From Conus ventricosus (taxonomy: Eukaryota > Mollusca > Gastropoda > Neogastropoda > Conidae): DNA of 64,000 bases. The notes under the pieces are model-generated. The model saw nothing but the letters and a program-made list of their open reading frames with translations, had not been told where the DNA came from and searched no databases. Made by a program: the position numbers and the translations under genes. Numbering within the stretch: the first letter of the stretch is position 1; every line of letters begins with the position of its first letter. Of this stretch, positions 21,673-31,844 are shown one piece after another. The stretch lies in assembly GCA_018398815.1 (NCBI GenBank), contig CM031595.1, positions 139,898,670 to 139,962,669 of the forward strand, in the 5' to 3' direction.

Positions 21673-22293
21673 TCAGAATGCAAAGATCAAAAGTTGGATT
21701 ACCTTGCGTACTTCACGTTTCCTTATCCTGGCCTTTCTGTCCATGTTGATCCTGGTGACAGTCTCCAGTGTCTTGTCAGCAGCATCTTTCTTTTTCAGAG
21801 CAGCCGCGCATTTATCTGTGATGAGAGTAGGAATGGCATCTTTTTTCAGCCTGCGTTTGGGTCGGAATCCAAGCTCCCTTTCAAACAGGGGCGCCGTGTA
21901 CTCGTCTTCAAAATCGCTGGTCTTGAAGTGCAAGCCACAGATCACGTCGTTTTTCTTCGGACCGTCGAAATTCTTTCGAGATAACTTCACAAAAGAAACC
22001 CACGATCGTCGAAGATGAGTTTCAGTTGGAAAGCCATGTGTGCTGATTCCACTTTTTACACTAGAATTGGTATTGCAACCGAACATGAAGCAGTAGAGAC
22101 CCATCATCTTGCGGTGCAGTATCAGGCACAGGCAGTGCAGGGGCAACTTCTCTTCTCCTTCTGACGTCACTGCCTCTATTTTTAGTAACTTCGGTTTTCT
22201 GCGCGTTTGCTTGCTCGGAAAAGCGAAAGTAGACTCTTGCGAAGCATATTGTGTGACACACAAGTTTCTGTGCACCGTGAAAGTTACATCCAT
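21673..22293 (-). CDS. THAP-domain protein, first coding exon
   Basis: The frame carries a C2CH zinc finger of THAP type: YCFMFGC (C-x4-C), RSWVSF, ICGLHF (C-x2-H), and FRPKRRLKKDAIPTL closing the domain. THAP proteins bind DNA in host regulators or P-element-like transposases. THAP domains sit at the N-terminus, so the better start is an internal Met at about 22104-22107, just before the first Cys; the 62 residues before it are doubtful. After a Lys/Arg-rich stretch the frame meets a good donor, AAG|GTAATC, near 21700, so the last codons are probably intron. The rest of the gene is not visible. Confidence 0.8.
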   Translation of the reverse strand: MDVTFTVHRNLCVTQYASQESTFAFPSKQTRRKPKLLKIEAVTSEGEEKLPLHCLCLILHRKMMGLYCFMFGCNTNSSVKSGISTHGFPTETHLRRSWVSFVKLSRKNFDGPKKNDVICGLHFKTSDFEDEYTAPLFERELGFRPKRRLKKDAIPTLITDKCAAALKKKDAADKTLETVTRINMDRKARIRKREVRKVIQLLIFAF

Positions 22294-22617
22294 GGAAATG
22301 TCTTAGAACCAGCTACACGTTTTTTTAAAGAAAAAGGGGGGTGAGTTACACTTTAAGGATGACACTTAGCTGATGTCTTACCAACACATTGATCCAACAT
22401 GCTGGTTGTGCTCTCAGACTCCACTTAAGCTATGCAACAAAACCTGTATGAGCCAGGTGGTTCACAGTTTGTCGACATCAAGCATGCTAAGACAATCGCA
22501 TGCTTCATCTGTTGGTGCTTTTGTGCAACATGTTCATTATCAAAATCTATGGGTCCAGCCTGGAATAAACACCCATCTCTTTAAAATGGAAAGAAAAAAG
22601 CAGTCTACGCTACGCAC

Positions 22618-22673
22618 CTTCATCATTAGGGGCTGATAAGGTGCCAAGGCGTCCATGTATGGGAAGTCTGGTT
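22618..22673 (-). CDS. INTS9: INTS9 exon 15 (last visible)
   Basis: 56 bp encoding PDFPYMDALAPYQPLMMK, strongly INTS9-like. Acceptor TTTCAG|AA, donor AAG|GTGCGT, ending in phase 0. The next INTS9 segment (the CxYCPID region) was not found before the gap. Confidence 0.9.
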
Positions 22674-23078
22674 CTGAAATTAAAATATTCAACTTTTTTT
22701 TCCCCAAATATTAAGCGTATTCAAAGAATAAGTACGTCACTCTAGACCTTGAAATTCTCAGTCATTTTTCATTCATGCTGATCTGCATTCAAACCAGTTT
22801 TGAGTCACCTCAGTGTACATCAATTTCCTTTATATAATCAAGGACACAGCAGTTCCCCTGACATGAACGGCTTTTGCATAAAGTTTCCACATATTGTTTT
22901 TCATTTTGTTTTCTTTAAGAAAATGAAATCCATTGAAACACAAACACCTCTAACACACATGATTAACAAAATATTACAAGTAAACGCCTCCTCATCAGTG
23001 GAGAACATTCTTCTCATTTACGACTTCAAACAAGGGAGCCTGGTATGGCCATACATTTGGGTGATGCTATCTGACATA

Positions 23079-23202
23079 CTGTGAAGATGACACAGTTGGC
23101 TGGATTCTGGCCCCAGGTTTCATGAAGTGAACAGCGTCTCCCATCCTTAGTGAAGGGTGACCGTGAACACAATGCAGGGCATGCGAAAGTCACTCCCCAT
23201 CT
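23079..23202 (-). CDS. INTS9: INTS9 exon 14, with apparent indels
   Basis: Encodes SDFRMPCIVFT, then HPSLRMGDAVHFMK and NPANCVIFT, the beta-CASP part of INTS9. Three one-base gaps show against the expected frame: after VFT, before the Trp-Gly pair, and at the donor, which reads CACAGTATGT where CACAG|GTATGT is expected. Adding back one base at each point fits the phases of exons 13 and 15. The isolated gaps look like consensus errors rather than decay. Confidence 0.85.
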
Positions 23203-23428
23203 CTGAAGGCATAATTTTTCAAAGAAAAATTATTGATGAAAACTGTATTCAGTAGATAAGATTAAACAAAAAACACTGCACATACTTTGAAGATTACAAA
23301 ACGGGTGGGTGTTTGCTTGTGTATTTGTCTTTTTACAGAAAAATACAAAGAAAGGGAAAAACTCAAATACAAGTTCATCAATCCAGAAATGTCACTCAAG
23401 ACAATTAGATGCAGAATACATTTTGTAC

Positions 23429-23429
<1 letters not shown>

Positions 23430-23495
<66 letters not shown>

Positions 23496-23755
23496 TGTCT
23501 GTGTCTGAGTTTGTGTGTGTGTGTGTGTGTGTGTGCGCGCACGCGCGCATGTATGAGTGTGTATGCATTTGAGTGTGTGTGCGGTAGCTGTGTGTTTCTG
23601 TGTGTCTGTCTGTGTATGTGTCCATGCGCCTGTATATCCATGTGTGTGCGTGTGTCGTGTGTGTGTGTGTGCGTGTGTCGTGTGTGTGTGTTTATGCGTA
23701 GGTATGTGTGTGCATATGTGTGTTGATATGAGTGTGTGTGGATTGATATGAGCTA
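23430..23755. repeat. (TG)n microsatellite in INTS9 intron
   Basis: Pure TG at 23430-23495, then 250 bp of degenerate TG with CG and TA interruptions. Confidence 0.9.
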
Positions 23756-23909
23756 ACAAGTACTGATATCTCTGATCACAAAATTATAGGAGCATGTGTA
23801 TCCATGTTTTAAATCAGTCATTGAAAAGGAAGATAATAATGACAAGAGAGGCAAACAAAAAGTAAATCCAGTAACAGCAAAGGAGAAAAAAATCAATTAA
23901 TTACATTAC

Positions 23910-23952
23910 CGTTAATATCCTTGAAGTGTTTCAACCTGCCACAGTTGACCAT
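23910..23952 (-). CDS. INTS9: INTS9 exon 13
   Basis: 43 bp encoding MVNCGRLKHFKDIN, matching the xxKLKHYPSI stretch of INTS9. Acceptor GTGCAG, donor AACG|GTAATG. It joins exon 12 in phase 0 and exon 14 in phase 1. Confidence 0.82.
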
Positions 23953-23959
23953 CTGCACA

Positions 23960-25170
23960 ACAAATCATATATACATACAATCAAAATGTATGCACATGAA
24001 ATATTGAGTCTGAACTATCCAACTCGCAGTAAAGACGCATTTCAAACACTTCAGACAGACAGATGAATTAACATCAGACTGTTGATCTCCAAAAATAATG
24101 AACTCTGGATTTCTACAGCGACGATGCACATGGAAAAATGAAACAGCATTGTGTGGTCTTGGACAGAAATAAAACATTTGGTGACATGTCCCTTCAAAAT
24201 ACATCAACACACATCACCAGTTAATGGGTAAATACCTAGGGCCACCAGGTTGGAGCTGATGACAAAAAATTAACACACCATTAGATGGATGTGATGGCCA
24301 AGGGGTCAGTGCTTTTGAACTCAGTCTTAAAAAAGGACTATGCATGTGCCCATGTGCTTGTGGCTGAATGTACCTTCACCCATATATGCATGCCAGAAAT
24401 CCAAATGGCACATCTTGTCAGCCATTAGTGGGTTACCGGTAGTTGAAAACACCCAGCATGTGGCAACGCTTAAAGGTATTGTAACTGCCAACCAGACATG
24501 ATGTCAGCTTTGGTAAAAAGAGGAGTGTCTATGGATCATTTCTAAAGCCATAAAAGAGATCAGTGTTATCATCTGGCCAACAAACAGAACAGGATGACTA
24601 CCACCTCATGTCTAGGGAGCAACAAGAGATACTGGTGAGATTCCACACCAACGAAGCCACAACCAACTCAACATGCACATGAGCTGCATGTAGAGACAGG
24701 CAGCTTCACAAACCTGTTGTTGTGATCAATAGATGTAGACAGCAGAGTATACCCTTTACACTTCAAGAGGAGTGTCAGGACGTGTGGCCCAACCGCAACT
24801 CCACTGACTGCCAACCAAGCTGTTGACCGTCGGCTGAACTTGGAATGAATTACTATAAACATCTGCGGATGGGGACTGACAGTAAACAATGACCACTACG
24901 AAAAGAATATGATTGCCAGTGCCTACATAATACAGGTAAAAACAGTCATGTAGGTACTGTAAAAGTAACTGCTAATGACTAGCCTTGGCCAAAAGTTGAA
25001 TTAGTATTTGGTACAAGCTGACCTTAGAATCACCATAAAAATGTTGTTAAGCCAAGTCACATTATGAAAAGATTGCTTTCAGTTATTGCAAACTCCTGGG
25101 GTTAAGGGTGTGGATGCTAAAAACAAAACAATGCATACAGGAATAGAGAACAAAGATGCAATAGGCAGAC
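23960..25170. other. INTS9 intron 12
   Basis: About 1.2 kb of unremarkable sequence. Short open frames on both strands show no recognisable protein. Confidence 0.6.
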
Positions 25171-25231
25171 CTCTGTATGAGGGAATGGGCTCTCTGGAAT
25201 ATACACTCTGCTTTGCTTGGTCTTTCCCAGC
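25171..25231 (-). CDS. INTS9: INTS9 exon 12
   Basis: 61 bp completing a split Trp codon and encoding KQSRVYIPESPFPHTE, close to the INTS9 KxSKVYLPEPPFPHAE segment. Acceptor TTGCAG, donor GAG|GTCTGC, ends in phase 0. Confidence 0.92.
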
Positions 25232-25442
25232 CTGCAACATAACCCCAAAATACTGTGTCAAATTCAAAATGACCACAAACACACATCATTTTTAATCTCA
25301 AGTTTTACAAGTACATCTTATCTTTTATCAAACAAACTGAGGTACAAAGACACAAATGAGTACCTTGAGTATAGTGATGTTTATTGTTCAAGTATTGGAC
25401 AGTCAGAAGCACAAATATATGGACAATTACAGCAAGTACTTA

Positions 25443-25670
25443 TACGTACACATGTTTACACTCAACATTGTTAAACTGTGGAGAAGTTGGCCACAAGAAA
25501 GACAAAGCAGACAGCTGTGTTGGACTCAGATAAACGTAAATGGCATGAGTACATTTACACTCACCATTGAGCATAAATGTTGGAATAAGCAAGAGAGATG
25601 TAGGCCACACGGAAGACAAAGCTGACAGGCATTTGGAGCTCCAGTAAGCATAAAATGGCACAGGTAAGCT
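25443..25670 (-). repeat. Two decayed tandem copies of the exon 11 3' end
   Basis: Units at about 25553-25656 and 25455-25542 copy the last 60-80 bases of exon 11 together with its splice donor (source 25671-25765). Shared marks include TTTACACTCACCATT, AATGTTGGAATAAGC and GACAAAG. The nearer copy keeps an intact-looking donor complement and the more distant one is more diverged. Confidence 0.85.
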
Positions 25671-25679
25671 TACACTCAC

Positions 25680-25860
25680 CATTCAGCATAAATGTTGGAA
25701 TAAGCCAGAGAGATGTCAGCCACAGGGGAGACAAAGTAGACAGGTGTGTTGGGTACTGGGGAGTTATCCAGGTTCATGAAGAGACACTCAAACAGATCGT
25801 AGATCACTCCCGCCGGATAGCACGGCACCAGCACGCTCCCTCCCCGCGTCACTGTTGACA
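25680..25860 (-). CDS. INTS9: INTS9 exon 11
   Basis: 181 bp encoding STVTRGGSVLVPCYPAGV, then IYDLFECLF and YFVSPVADISLAYSNIYAEW. This is the beta-CASP core of INTS9 and the clearest match in the window. Acceptor GATGCAG after a TG-rich stretch, donor TG|GTGAGT. Confidence 0.97.
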
Positions 25861-26708
25861 CTGCATCACACACACCACCATCATTGCAGCAATACAGCTA
25901 CCACACTGGTGGGGTAGAAAGGCGTGGAAATGACATGAGATGTATTGAAATATCACACAAGTGGCTGACAACTAATCTTCTGAGCTTGAAATCTAGAAAG
26001 GTAAAAAGTAAGCAGAGAAGTCAGAAAAAGTAACCTACCAATCTAATAAGTTAGAAAAGTGAAGAAATAAGTGATGTGTACAGGTAAATCAAAAAAAAAA
26101 ACCCACACAGGCAACAATGACTCGTACATTATTACAGACTTTATAAATGTGACTAAAGTTGATTCAAACTTGGATGACAATGATTTAGGTGTTCAAGCAT
26201 GGAGAGTGAATGTGAGTGCACCGAGTCATCCCGGTGCAAGTACATGATCACAGTGGTTCAGTCACAAATATTAGCAGCACACAGACACATGCGCTTCTGA
26301 CCACATCCATAATTGCATTTTCATTACAAAAAAATATTATGCTATTTGAATCTGCAGGCAGCTATCTTTTTTAATAGGTACCTCAGTTAGTCTAGTCCTC
26401 TGAAAAGAAAAAAAAAAAGAATTAAGCTGGTAATTAATTTAATTTAGTAGTCAAAAGATCATTCACTGTCAGTGTTTCATGATTTTCAGAAACACAGTAC
26501 TACCCTTCATACACCAGGATACTGAGAGAGGAATTGAACACCACCAAGCCTTCCCCACTGCCCACTGCGATAAACACTAAGACAGTGACAACCTGTTGTA
26601 CATCAGTGAGAACTGTGTCTGCCATGGCTCCAACACCACCAACTGATGTAGGATAAAGTGAAGGTGTTCAACAGCAAATTCCTATTCAAAGAAAACAGAG
26701 CAACTCAC
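25861..26708. other. INTS9 intron 10
   Basis: Plain intron sequence with an A-run at 26091-26100. Nothing else recognised. Confidence 0.6.
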
Positions 26709-26820
26709 CACAGTTCTGAACAAACTCAACAATCATGGGGTCAGGTAACACCAGTGGCGTCTGGGTCACCCCAGTCAGGATCATCACATCACTATTCTTC
26801 AGTGGACTCTGCTCCATGGA
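26709..26820 (-). CDS. INTS9: INTS9 exon 10
   Basis: 112 bp encoding MEQSPLKNSDVMILTGVTQ and a PDPMIVEF segment, matching INTS9 MDQxxLKNSDVLxLTGLTQ. Acceptor TTTTGCAG, donor TGTG|GTGAGT, leaving one base completed by exon 11. Confidence 0.95.
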
Positions 26821-26937
26821 CTGCAAAATACAAGCTGTTCCGGTCACTTTCATCTCCCACATCTAGTCATACAATATCTGCTTTACAGCCATGTGTTACT
26901 TACTTCCCACAGTTTGTGCTTCCTGCTTTATTTTAAA

Positions 26938-26946
26938 GGGCATTTC

Positions 26947-26977
<31 letters not shown>

Positions 26978-27832
26978 GCTGTCCCAACCTCTGCGCCACC
27001 TCAGAGGCAGTGCACCCACACCGCTCATTCCGACACCCCGTCCACAGCCATAGCCCGGCCGGCCCCGCCGCAGCCCCGGCACCAGCAATCCACAGGGAGC
27101 AGTCAATGTCAAGTCGCCAAGAGGCAACCCACCGGAGGAGACACTGCACTGCTGCCGAGTCACTTCGGTGGTGTTCAGTGGCGCCTGTTCTGATCTAACA
27201 TACGCAGGACACCACCTACTAAGCCCCTACTGACGACAATAATTGCTTAGTCGCGGAGCCGGCGTGAGTGAGCTCTCCCTCCGGAGGGCGCCACCACATC
27301 CGTCCAACGACAGCCCCCATGAACTCGCCAATACCGGTGACCCCGACGGAAGCAAACCAAGGCCACAGACATGGAGAGCACATCGAAATTGAGGTCACCA
27401 TGAGAGCAGGGCATGAAGGGCCACAGAACTTGAGACATTTTTTTTTTTAATGCTGATCAATGGTAATGAGGATGATTAAGATGATGCTACGGATTTCCAT
27501 TTCGGTCTGAGACTACATGACAGGGCTGTACTCTACGCTTCCTTTCATAATATATCCTGGCGTCAACCAGGCCCGAGAGATACAGGCACCTGCAGTGTTG
27601 GTCATGAAATTTGAGCAACACTCTCAGAAACGCATCCATTAAGTGGATGAAACTCGACTGTGTGGTCCCAGTCTTCCCAACTGGGTCCGCAGCAAACTCA
27701 ACTCTGGGTAGGAGCCAGTCAGAGCAGAAAAAACCCACATGACTCTGATGGGATTCGAACCCACGACCTCCCAGCCGGGAGTCCGCGACGCTAACCACTT
27801 CACCACGGCGGCTGGTTGGGCATTTCTTTTCT
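26938..27832 (-). mobile_element. tRNA-headed SINE-like retroposon with poly(A) and 15-bp TSD
   Basis: GGGCATTTCTTTTCT occurs at 26938-26952 and 27818-27832. Between them, read on the minus strand, lie a tRNA-like head, a body of about 300 bp, an A-run (27431-27441), a GC-rich second part of about 450 bp and a terminal A-run of 23. The target duplication and tail show a single retroposition of the whole 865-bp unit. It is longer than ordinary tRNA SINEs and looks composite. It lies antisense-to-plus, so it is in the same orientation as INTS9, in the intron between exons 9 and 10. Confidence 0.87.
27751..27805 (-). promoter_or_regulatory. RNA polymerase III A and B boxes of the SINE head
   Basis: The A box TGGTGAAGTGG (27795-27805) and the B box GGTTCGAATCC (27751-27761) fit the tRNA consensus and normal spacing. 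The flanking stem is imperfect and no CCA-ready mature end is evident, so this is a SINE promoter rather than a tRNA gene. Confidence 0.85.
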
Positions 27833-28602
27833 ATGTAACAGATATCTTCAGTGTGTTTACCGTAACTCATTGGTGCAAGATTCACTTTGGCGATGGAATC
27901 ACAGACCTGCCAACCCCCTAAGAGACCAATGAGTAAGAATTGAAGCTCAGTGAGGCAGAAATGTGTAATTTCTGAGAGCTAAGAGTAATCAAGCGCGACA
28001 TTTACCTTTTTTCAAACAAACACGATGCGATGAAATTGTTCGCACAATTTTTGTGAACTTCACTTTTCTTCAAAACAAGCTTTTCTTTTAAGTGTCACAA
28101 GAAATCTTTACAAATTATGAAAATGTAGAATACACGGAAACACACACAAGTCCCCTAAACCATCATGGCATGGCACACCAAGGCTTGATAGTGCGCCAGA
28201 AACAACCTAAAAAATTGGAAATGAAATGAGGCAGGGAACAGTAAACAATAAACAGTAAACAAGTGGGATAATGTTTGCTCCCATAAGGAAACCTAACACA
28301 AAGTAACTTTTATTCAAGACTGGCACAGGTTGAATAAGGTCAGACAAATACATAGACGAACAATCTAATAGTGGGGGAAAAACAAGCGCAGGCCAACTCA
28401 ACTGTCTTGATAGTAATGACTTGTCAAAGATTTGGACTTAAGGAGGCGGGGGGAGGGGGGAGGGGGGAGTTGGAAGATGGAGAAACTGGAACATATAATA
28501 ATTAAGAACATAACCTAAAAAATGTTCTCCCCAGTTGCTGATTCTGTGCATGTGGGACTGGCTATCAGCTCAGTGGCGATTGTGTCATTTTTTAACCCGT
28601 TG

Positions 28603-28673
28603 AGTGCCCTGGCACGAACGGCGTTCGTGATGGTTTCGGCAAAAGCTGTGTGCCCTTTAACGAACGGCGTTCG
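28603..28673. repeat. Subterminal palindrome pair of piggyBac left end
   Basis: CGAACGGCGTTCG occurs at 28615-28627 and 28661-28673, each after a TGCCC motif, with a 46-bp period. These may be transposase binding sites. Confidence 0.8.
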
Positions 28674-28815
28674 GGATAATTTCATCATCAAACTTCGGCG
28701 ATTAAAAGAAGGGAGGCAAAGAAAAAAAATGTTGTACACTGTTGTAGGGACCCTAACAGACAGTTCCTTCCCCCTCCCGAGTCAGTGACTGGCCGCCTCG
28801 CGCGGCGATCGGACA

Positions 28816-29650
28816 ATGAACTTCGGGAATGTTCGGATGACTCATTCTCAGTTCAAGATGGCGAGTCAAGCAGGCAGTTCGAGCAGGCGTCCCGTCTTCA
28901 AACGTTATAGTGCTCTTGAAGTGCTTCAAGAAGTTTTTCAAGATCGTGAAAGCGATGATGAAGACTTCAGAGAAGCGGATGGGAGTGATTCAGAGGACGA
29001 AGAAAGTGATCACAATCAACACCACCCCTTGTTATCAGAGATCGGTGTTGACGAAGAAGCTGATTCCGACTTCGAACCGAGTGACACCGGCGTAAGTGGG
29101 TCCGAATCGGAGCGTGATGAGCCGATTCCGTCTACATCGACTGCCCCCTCCCCCCCTCCTATTGTGAGAGGTCGACACGAGAAGGGGAAGGGGAGGGTTC
29201 AGGCAACGGCGAGGCCCAGTGTAAGGGCGTGGCAGAGGAAGAGGCGTGGTACTCGTCAGTCTGAACTTGTGTCAGATGGACAGAGCTGGTGCAGATCGCC
29301 CAAATCCCGACATTTCTTTAGGGTGATCCCGGTTCAAGGTCGACGTCAACACTTCAAGCCTGTCGACTTCATGGAGTTGTTTTTCAATGGAGACCTGATA
29401 ACCACCTGGTCACCCAAACCAACCTCTATGCTGACCAGTTCTGGAAGCCCATCCCAATCTGCCAGAATTTTCCAGGGCCAGTCAGTGGGAGAAGGTCGAC
29501 GGCACAGAAATGAAGAAGTTCCTGGCTTTGGTGCTGTTGATGGGCATTGTAAGATTGCCTGCCATCAATCTCTACTGGTCCAAAAAGTGCTGTACCAAAT
29601 ACCAGTCTTCAGTCTGTTATGTCCAGGAACCGATTCCGTAAATTTTTTGC
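28816..29650 (+). pseudogene. piggyBac transposase, N-terminal part
   Basis: The ATG at 28816 opens a frame with an acidic Asp/Glu-rich N-terminus (ESDDEDFREADGSDSEDEES), a Pro/Ser linker and a basic RKRRGTR patch. PVDFMELFF and VMSRNRF follow, the latter only after a frame change near 29610. It then runs into the compound TG/AG microsatellite. At least two frameshifts lie between 29390 and 29610. This is the usual start of PGBD-like transposases. Confidence 0.85.
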
Positions 29651-29754
29651 AAGTTTTCTCTTTTCCTTTCTCCCATCTCTCCTCTCTACCTCTCACACCC
29701 CACTGTATTCTCTTCAATAACATTACAAGTACAGATGATGAGATGAGATGATGA

Positions 29755-29912
29755 TTGATGATAAGAGAAATGAGAATGAGAGAGAGAGGAGAGAGAGCAG
29801 AGAGAGAGAGAGAGTGTGTGTGAGTGTGTTGTGTGTGATATGCGTATGTGCATATGTGTGGGGGGGGGGGGGGGGGGGGGGGGGGGAAGAGGGTGTGTTT
29901 GTGCATGGTTGT

Positions 29913-29994
<82 letters not shown>

Positions 29995-30021
29995 AGTGCT
30001 TGTGCATGGTGTGGGTATAGT

Positions 30022-30076
<55 letters not shown>

Positions 30077-30151
30077 TGTGGTGTGTGTGTGAGTGAGTGA
30101 GTGAGTGTGTGTGTGTGTGTGTGTGTATGTGTGTGTGTGTGGTGTGGGTGT

Positions 30152-30191
<40 letters not shown>

Positions 30192-30298
30192 GCTTTGCAT
30201 ATGGTGTGTGTGTGTGTGTGTGTGATATGTGTGTGTGTGATATGTGTGTGGGGGAGGGGGGGGGGAGAGGGGTGTGTTTGTGCATGGTGTGTCTGTGT

Positions 30299-30394
<96 letters not shown>

Positions 30395-30489
30395 TGCTTG
30401 TGCATGGTGTGGGTATACGTTGTGTGTGTGTGTGTGTGTGTGTGTGGTGTGGTGTGTGTGTGTGTGTGTGGTGTGTGTGTGTGGTGTGT

Positions 30490-30520
<31 letters not shown>

Positions 30521-30525
30521 GTGTT

Positions 30526-30577
<52 letters not shown>

Positions 30578-30612
30578 GCTTTTGCATATGGTGTGTGTGT
30601 GTGTGTGTACCT
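29755..30612. repeat. Higher-order compound microsatellite inside piggyBac
   Basis: Two tandem units of about 370-400 bp (29820-30200 and 30235-30595). Each runs GATATG, poly-G, TGTGTTTGTGCATGGT, (TG)n, (AG)n, CAGTGCTTGTGCATGGTG, (TG)n, TTGCTT.TGCATATGG. A G-run of about 26 lies at 29861-29886. It separates the two halves of the transposase frame. Confidence 0.85.
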
Positions 30613-30653
30613 AACTGTGTGTCAGTCAACTACAACTCAATTTTACATTTCAG

Positions 30654-31844
30654 ATCATCCTACAAATGCTGCACTTCAATGACAACATGAAGATGCCAGC
30701 TCAGGGTGATCCATCCTACGACCGCCTCTTCAAGATCAGGCCCATTTTGGACCATCTGCACGAGAGGTTCCAAGAGGTGTATGAGCCAAGGAAGGATATC
30801 TGTGTTGATGAAAGCCTACTTCTTTGGAAAGGTAGGCTGATCTTCAGGCAGTACATTCCTCTGAAGCGTGCCAGGTTTGGCATAAAAATATACCTGTGCT
30901 GCGAGTCTGATGGTGGTATCAAAGGAAGTGGTGGTTACTGCTATCGCTTCAAAGTGTATGCGGGCAAGGATGACCCCATCAACGAGGTGACGCCTGTACT
31001 GGATGCAGTGCAGGCCAACAGTCCTGACCTCACCACCAGTGAAAAGATGGTGCTGTTCCTGATAGCTCCACTCCTGAACAAGGGCTACCATGTCTACACC
31101 GACAATTGGTACAGCAGCCTCAGGTTGTTCTTATACCTACGGGAGAAGAACACCCTGGCATGCGGCACTGTGAGGGAGAACCGGGCATCCCAGGGCAGCT
31201 TCATGGAGTTCGGCTGGACCCGGGGTCATCCGCTGCACTTTGTGGTGATGGCAAAATAGTAGCCACCAGGTACCACAGCACCAAGGTGGTGCACCTGCTG
31301 TCGACAGTCCATGGCCACACAGAGGCAGCCATCCGAGATCGGGACGACGGGGGATCACCAGGCGTCCAGAGGCATCATCCCAGTACAATAAGAATATGGG
31401 TGGAGTGGACAAGCAAGACCAGTTGCTCCACCCATATGATTGCACTCGCAAGTCCATGAAATGGACAAAAAAGCTTTTTTTTTCCATTTTCTGCAGGTAG
31501 CAGCATGCAATGCCTTCATTCTGCAGAAGGGACAGGACAACTCTTGCAAGTCACTGCTGCCTTTCCTCGAGGCACTCATCTGTTCATGGATTTGGCCTGA
31601 CCAGATTCCAGAGGTGGAGGAAAACAAATCAGATGATGAAGTGCGTCTGATAGCTAGGCACTTCATAGATTCTATTCCTCCAACACCTCACAAGCAGCGA
31701 CCAACGAGATCCTGCAAGGTGTGTGCCAAGAAGGGGAGGAGGCGTGACACCCGCTACTACTGCAAGTTCTGTCCCTCGCAGCCAGCACTGTGCTACCCGC
31801 AGTGTTATATGGACTACCACACCAAGTTCATTTATTGGCAGTAG
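30654..31844 (+). pseudogene. piggyBac transposase, catalytic domain and C-terminal zinc finger
   Basis: After TTTCAG the frame resumes with LQMLHFNDN and reads VDESLLLWKGRL (first Asp) and YTDNWYSS (second Asp). After a frameshift near 31250 comes NMGGVDKQDQ (third acidic pair, about 31393-31425). A further shift leads to the C-terminus with CKVCAKKG and YYCKFC, a Cys-rich finger typical of the family, and stop at 31844. All catalytic acids exist but not in one frame. It could be decay or assembly indels, as seen in the host exons. Confidence 0.9.

Noticed and set aside
20436..21683. Open frames of about 400 codons across the gap
   Set aside because: They consist of N and carry no information.
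26891..27198. Protein-coding exon in the GC-rich block
   Set aside because: The frames lie inside the retroposon bounded by target duplications, include the poly-T tract, and look like no known protein.
27719..27817. A tRNA gene
   Set aside because: A and B boxes are good, but the unit continues into a SINE body with poly(A) and a target duplication, so it is a SINE head.
31106..31459. A separate protein antisense or in another frame of the piggyBac catalytic region
   Set aside because: The same bases encode the MGGVDKQDQ catalytic block in the shifted transposase frame.
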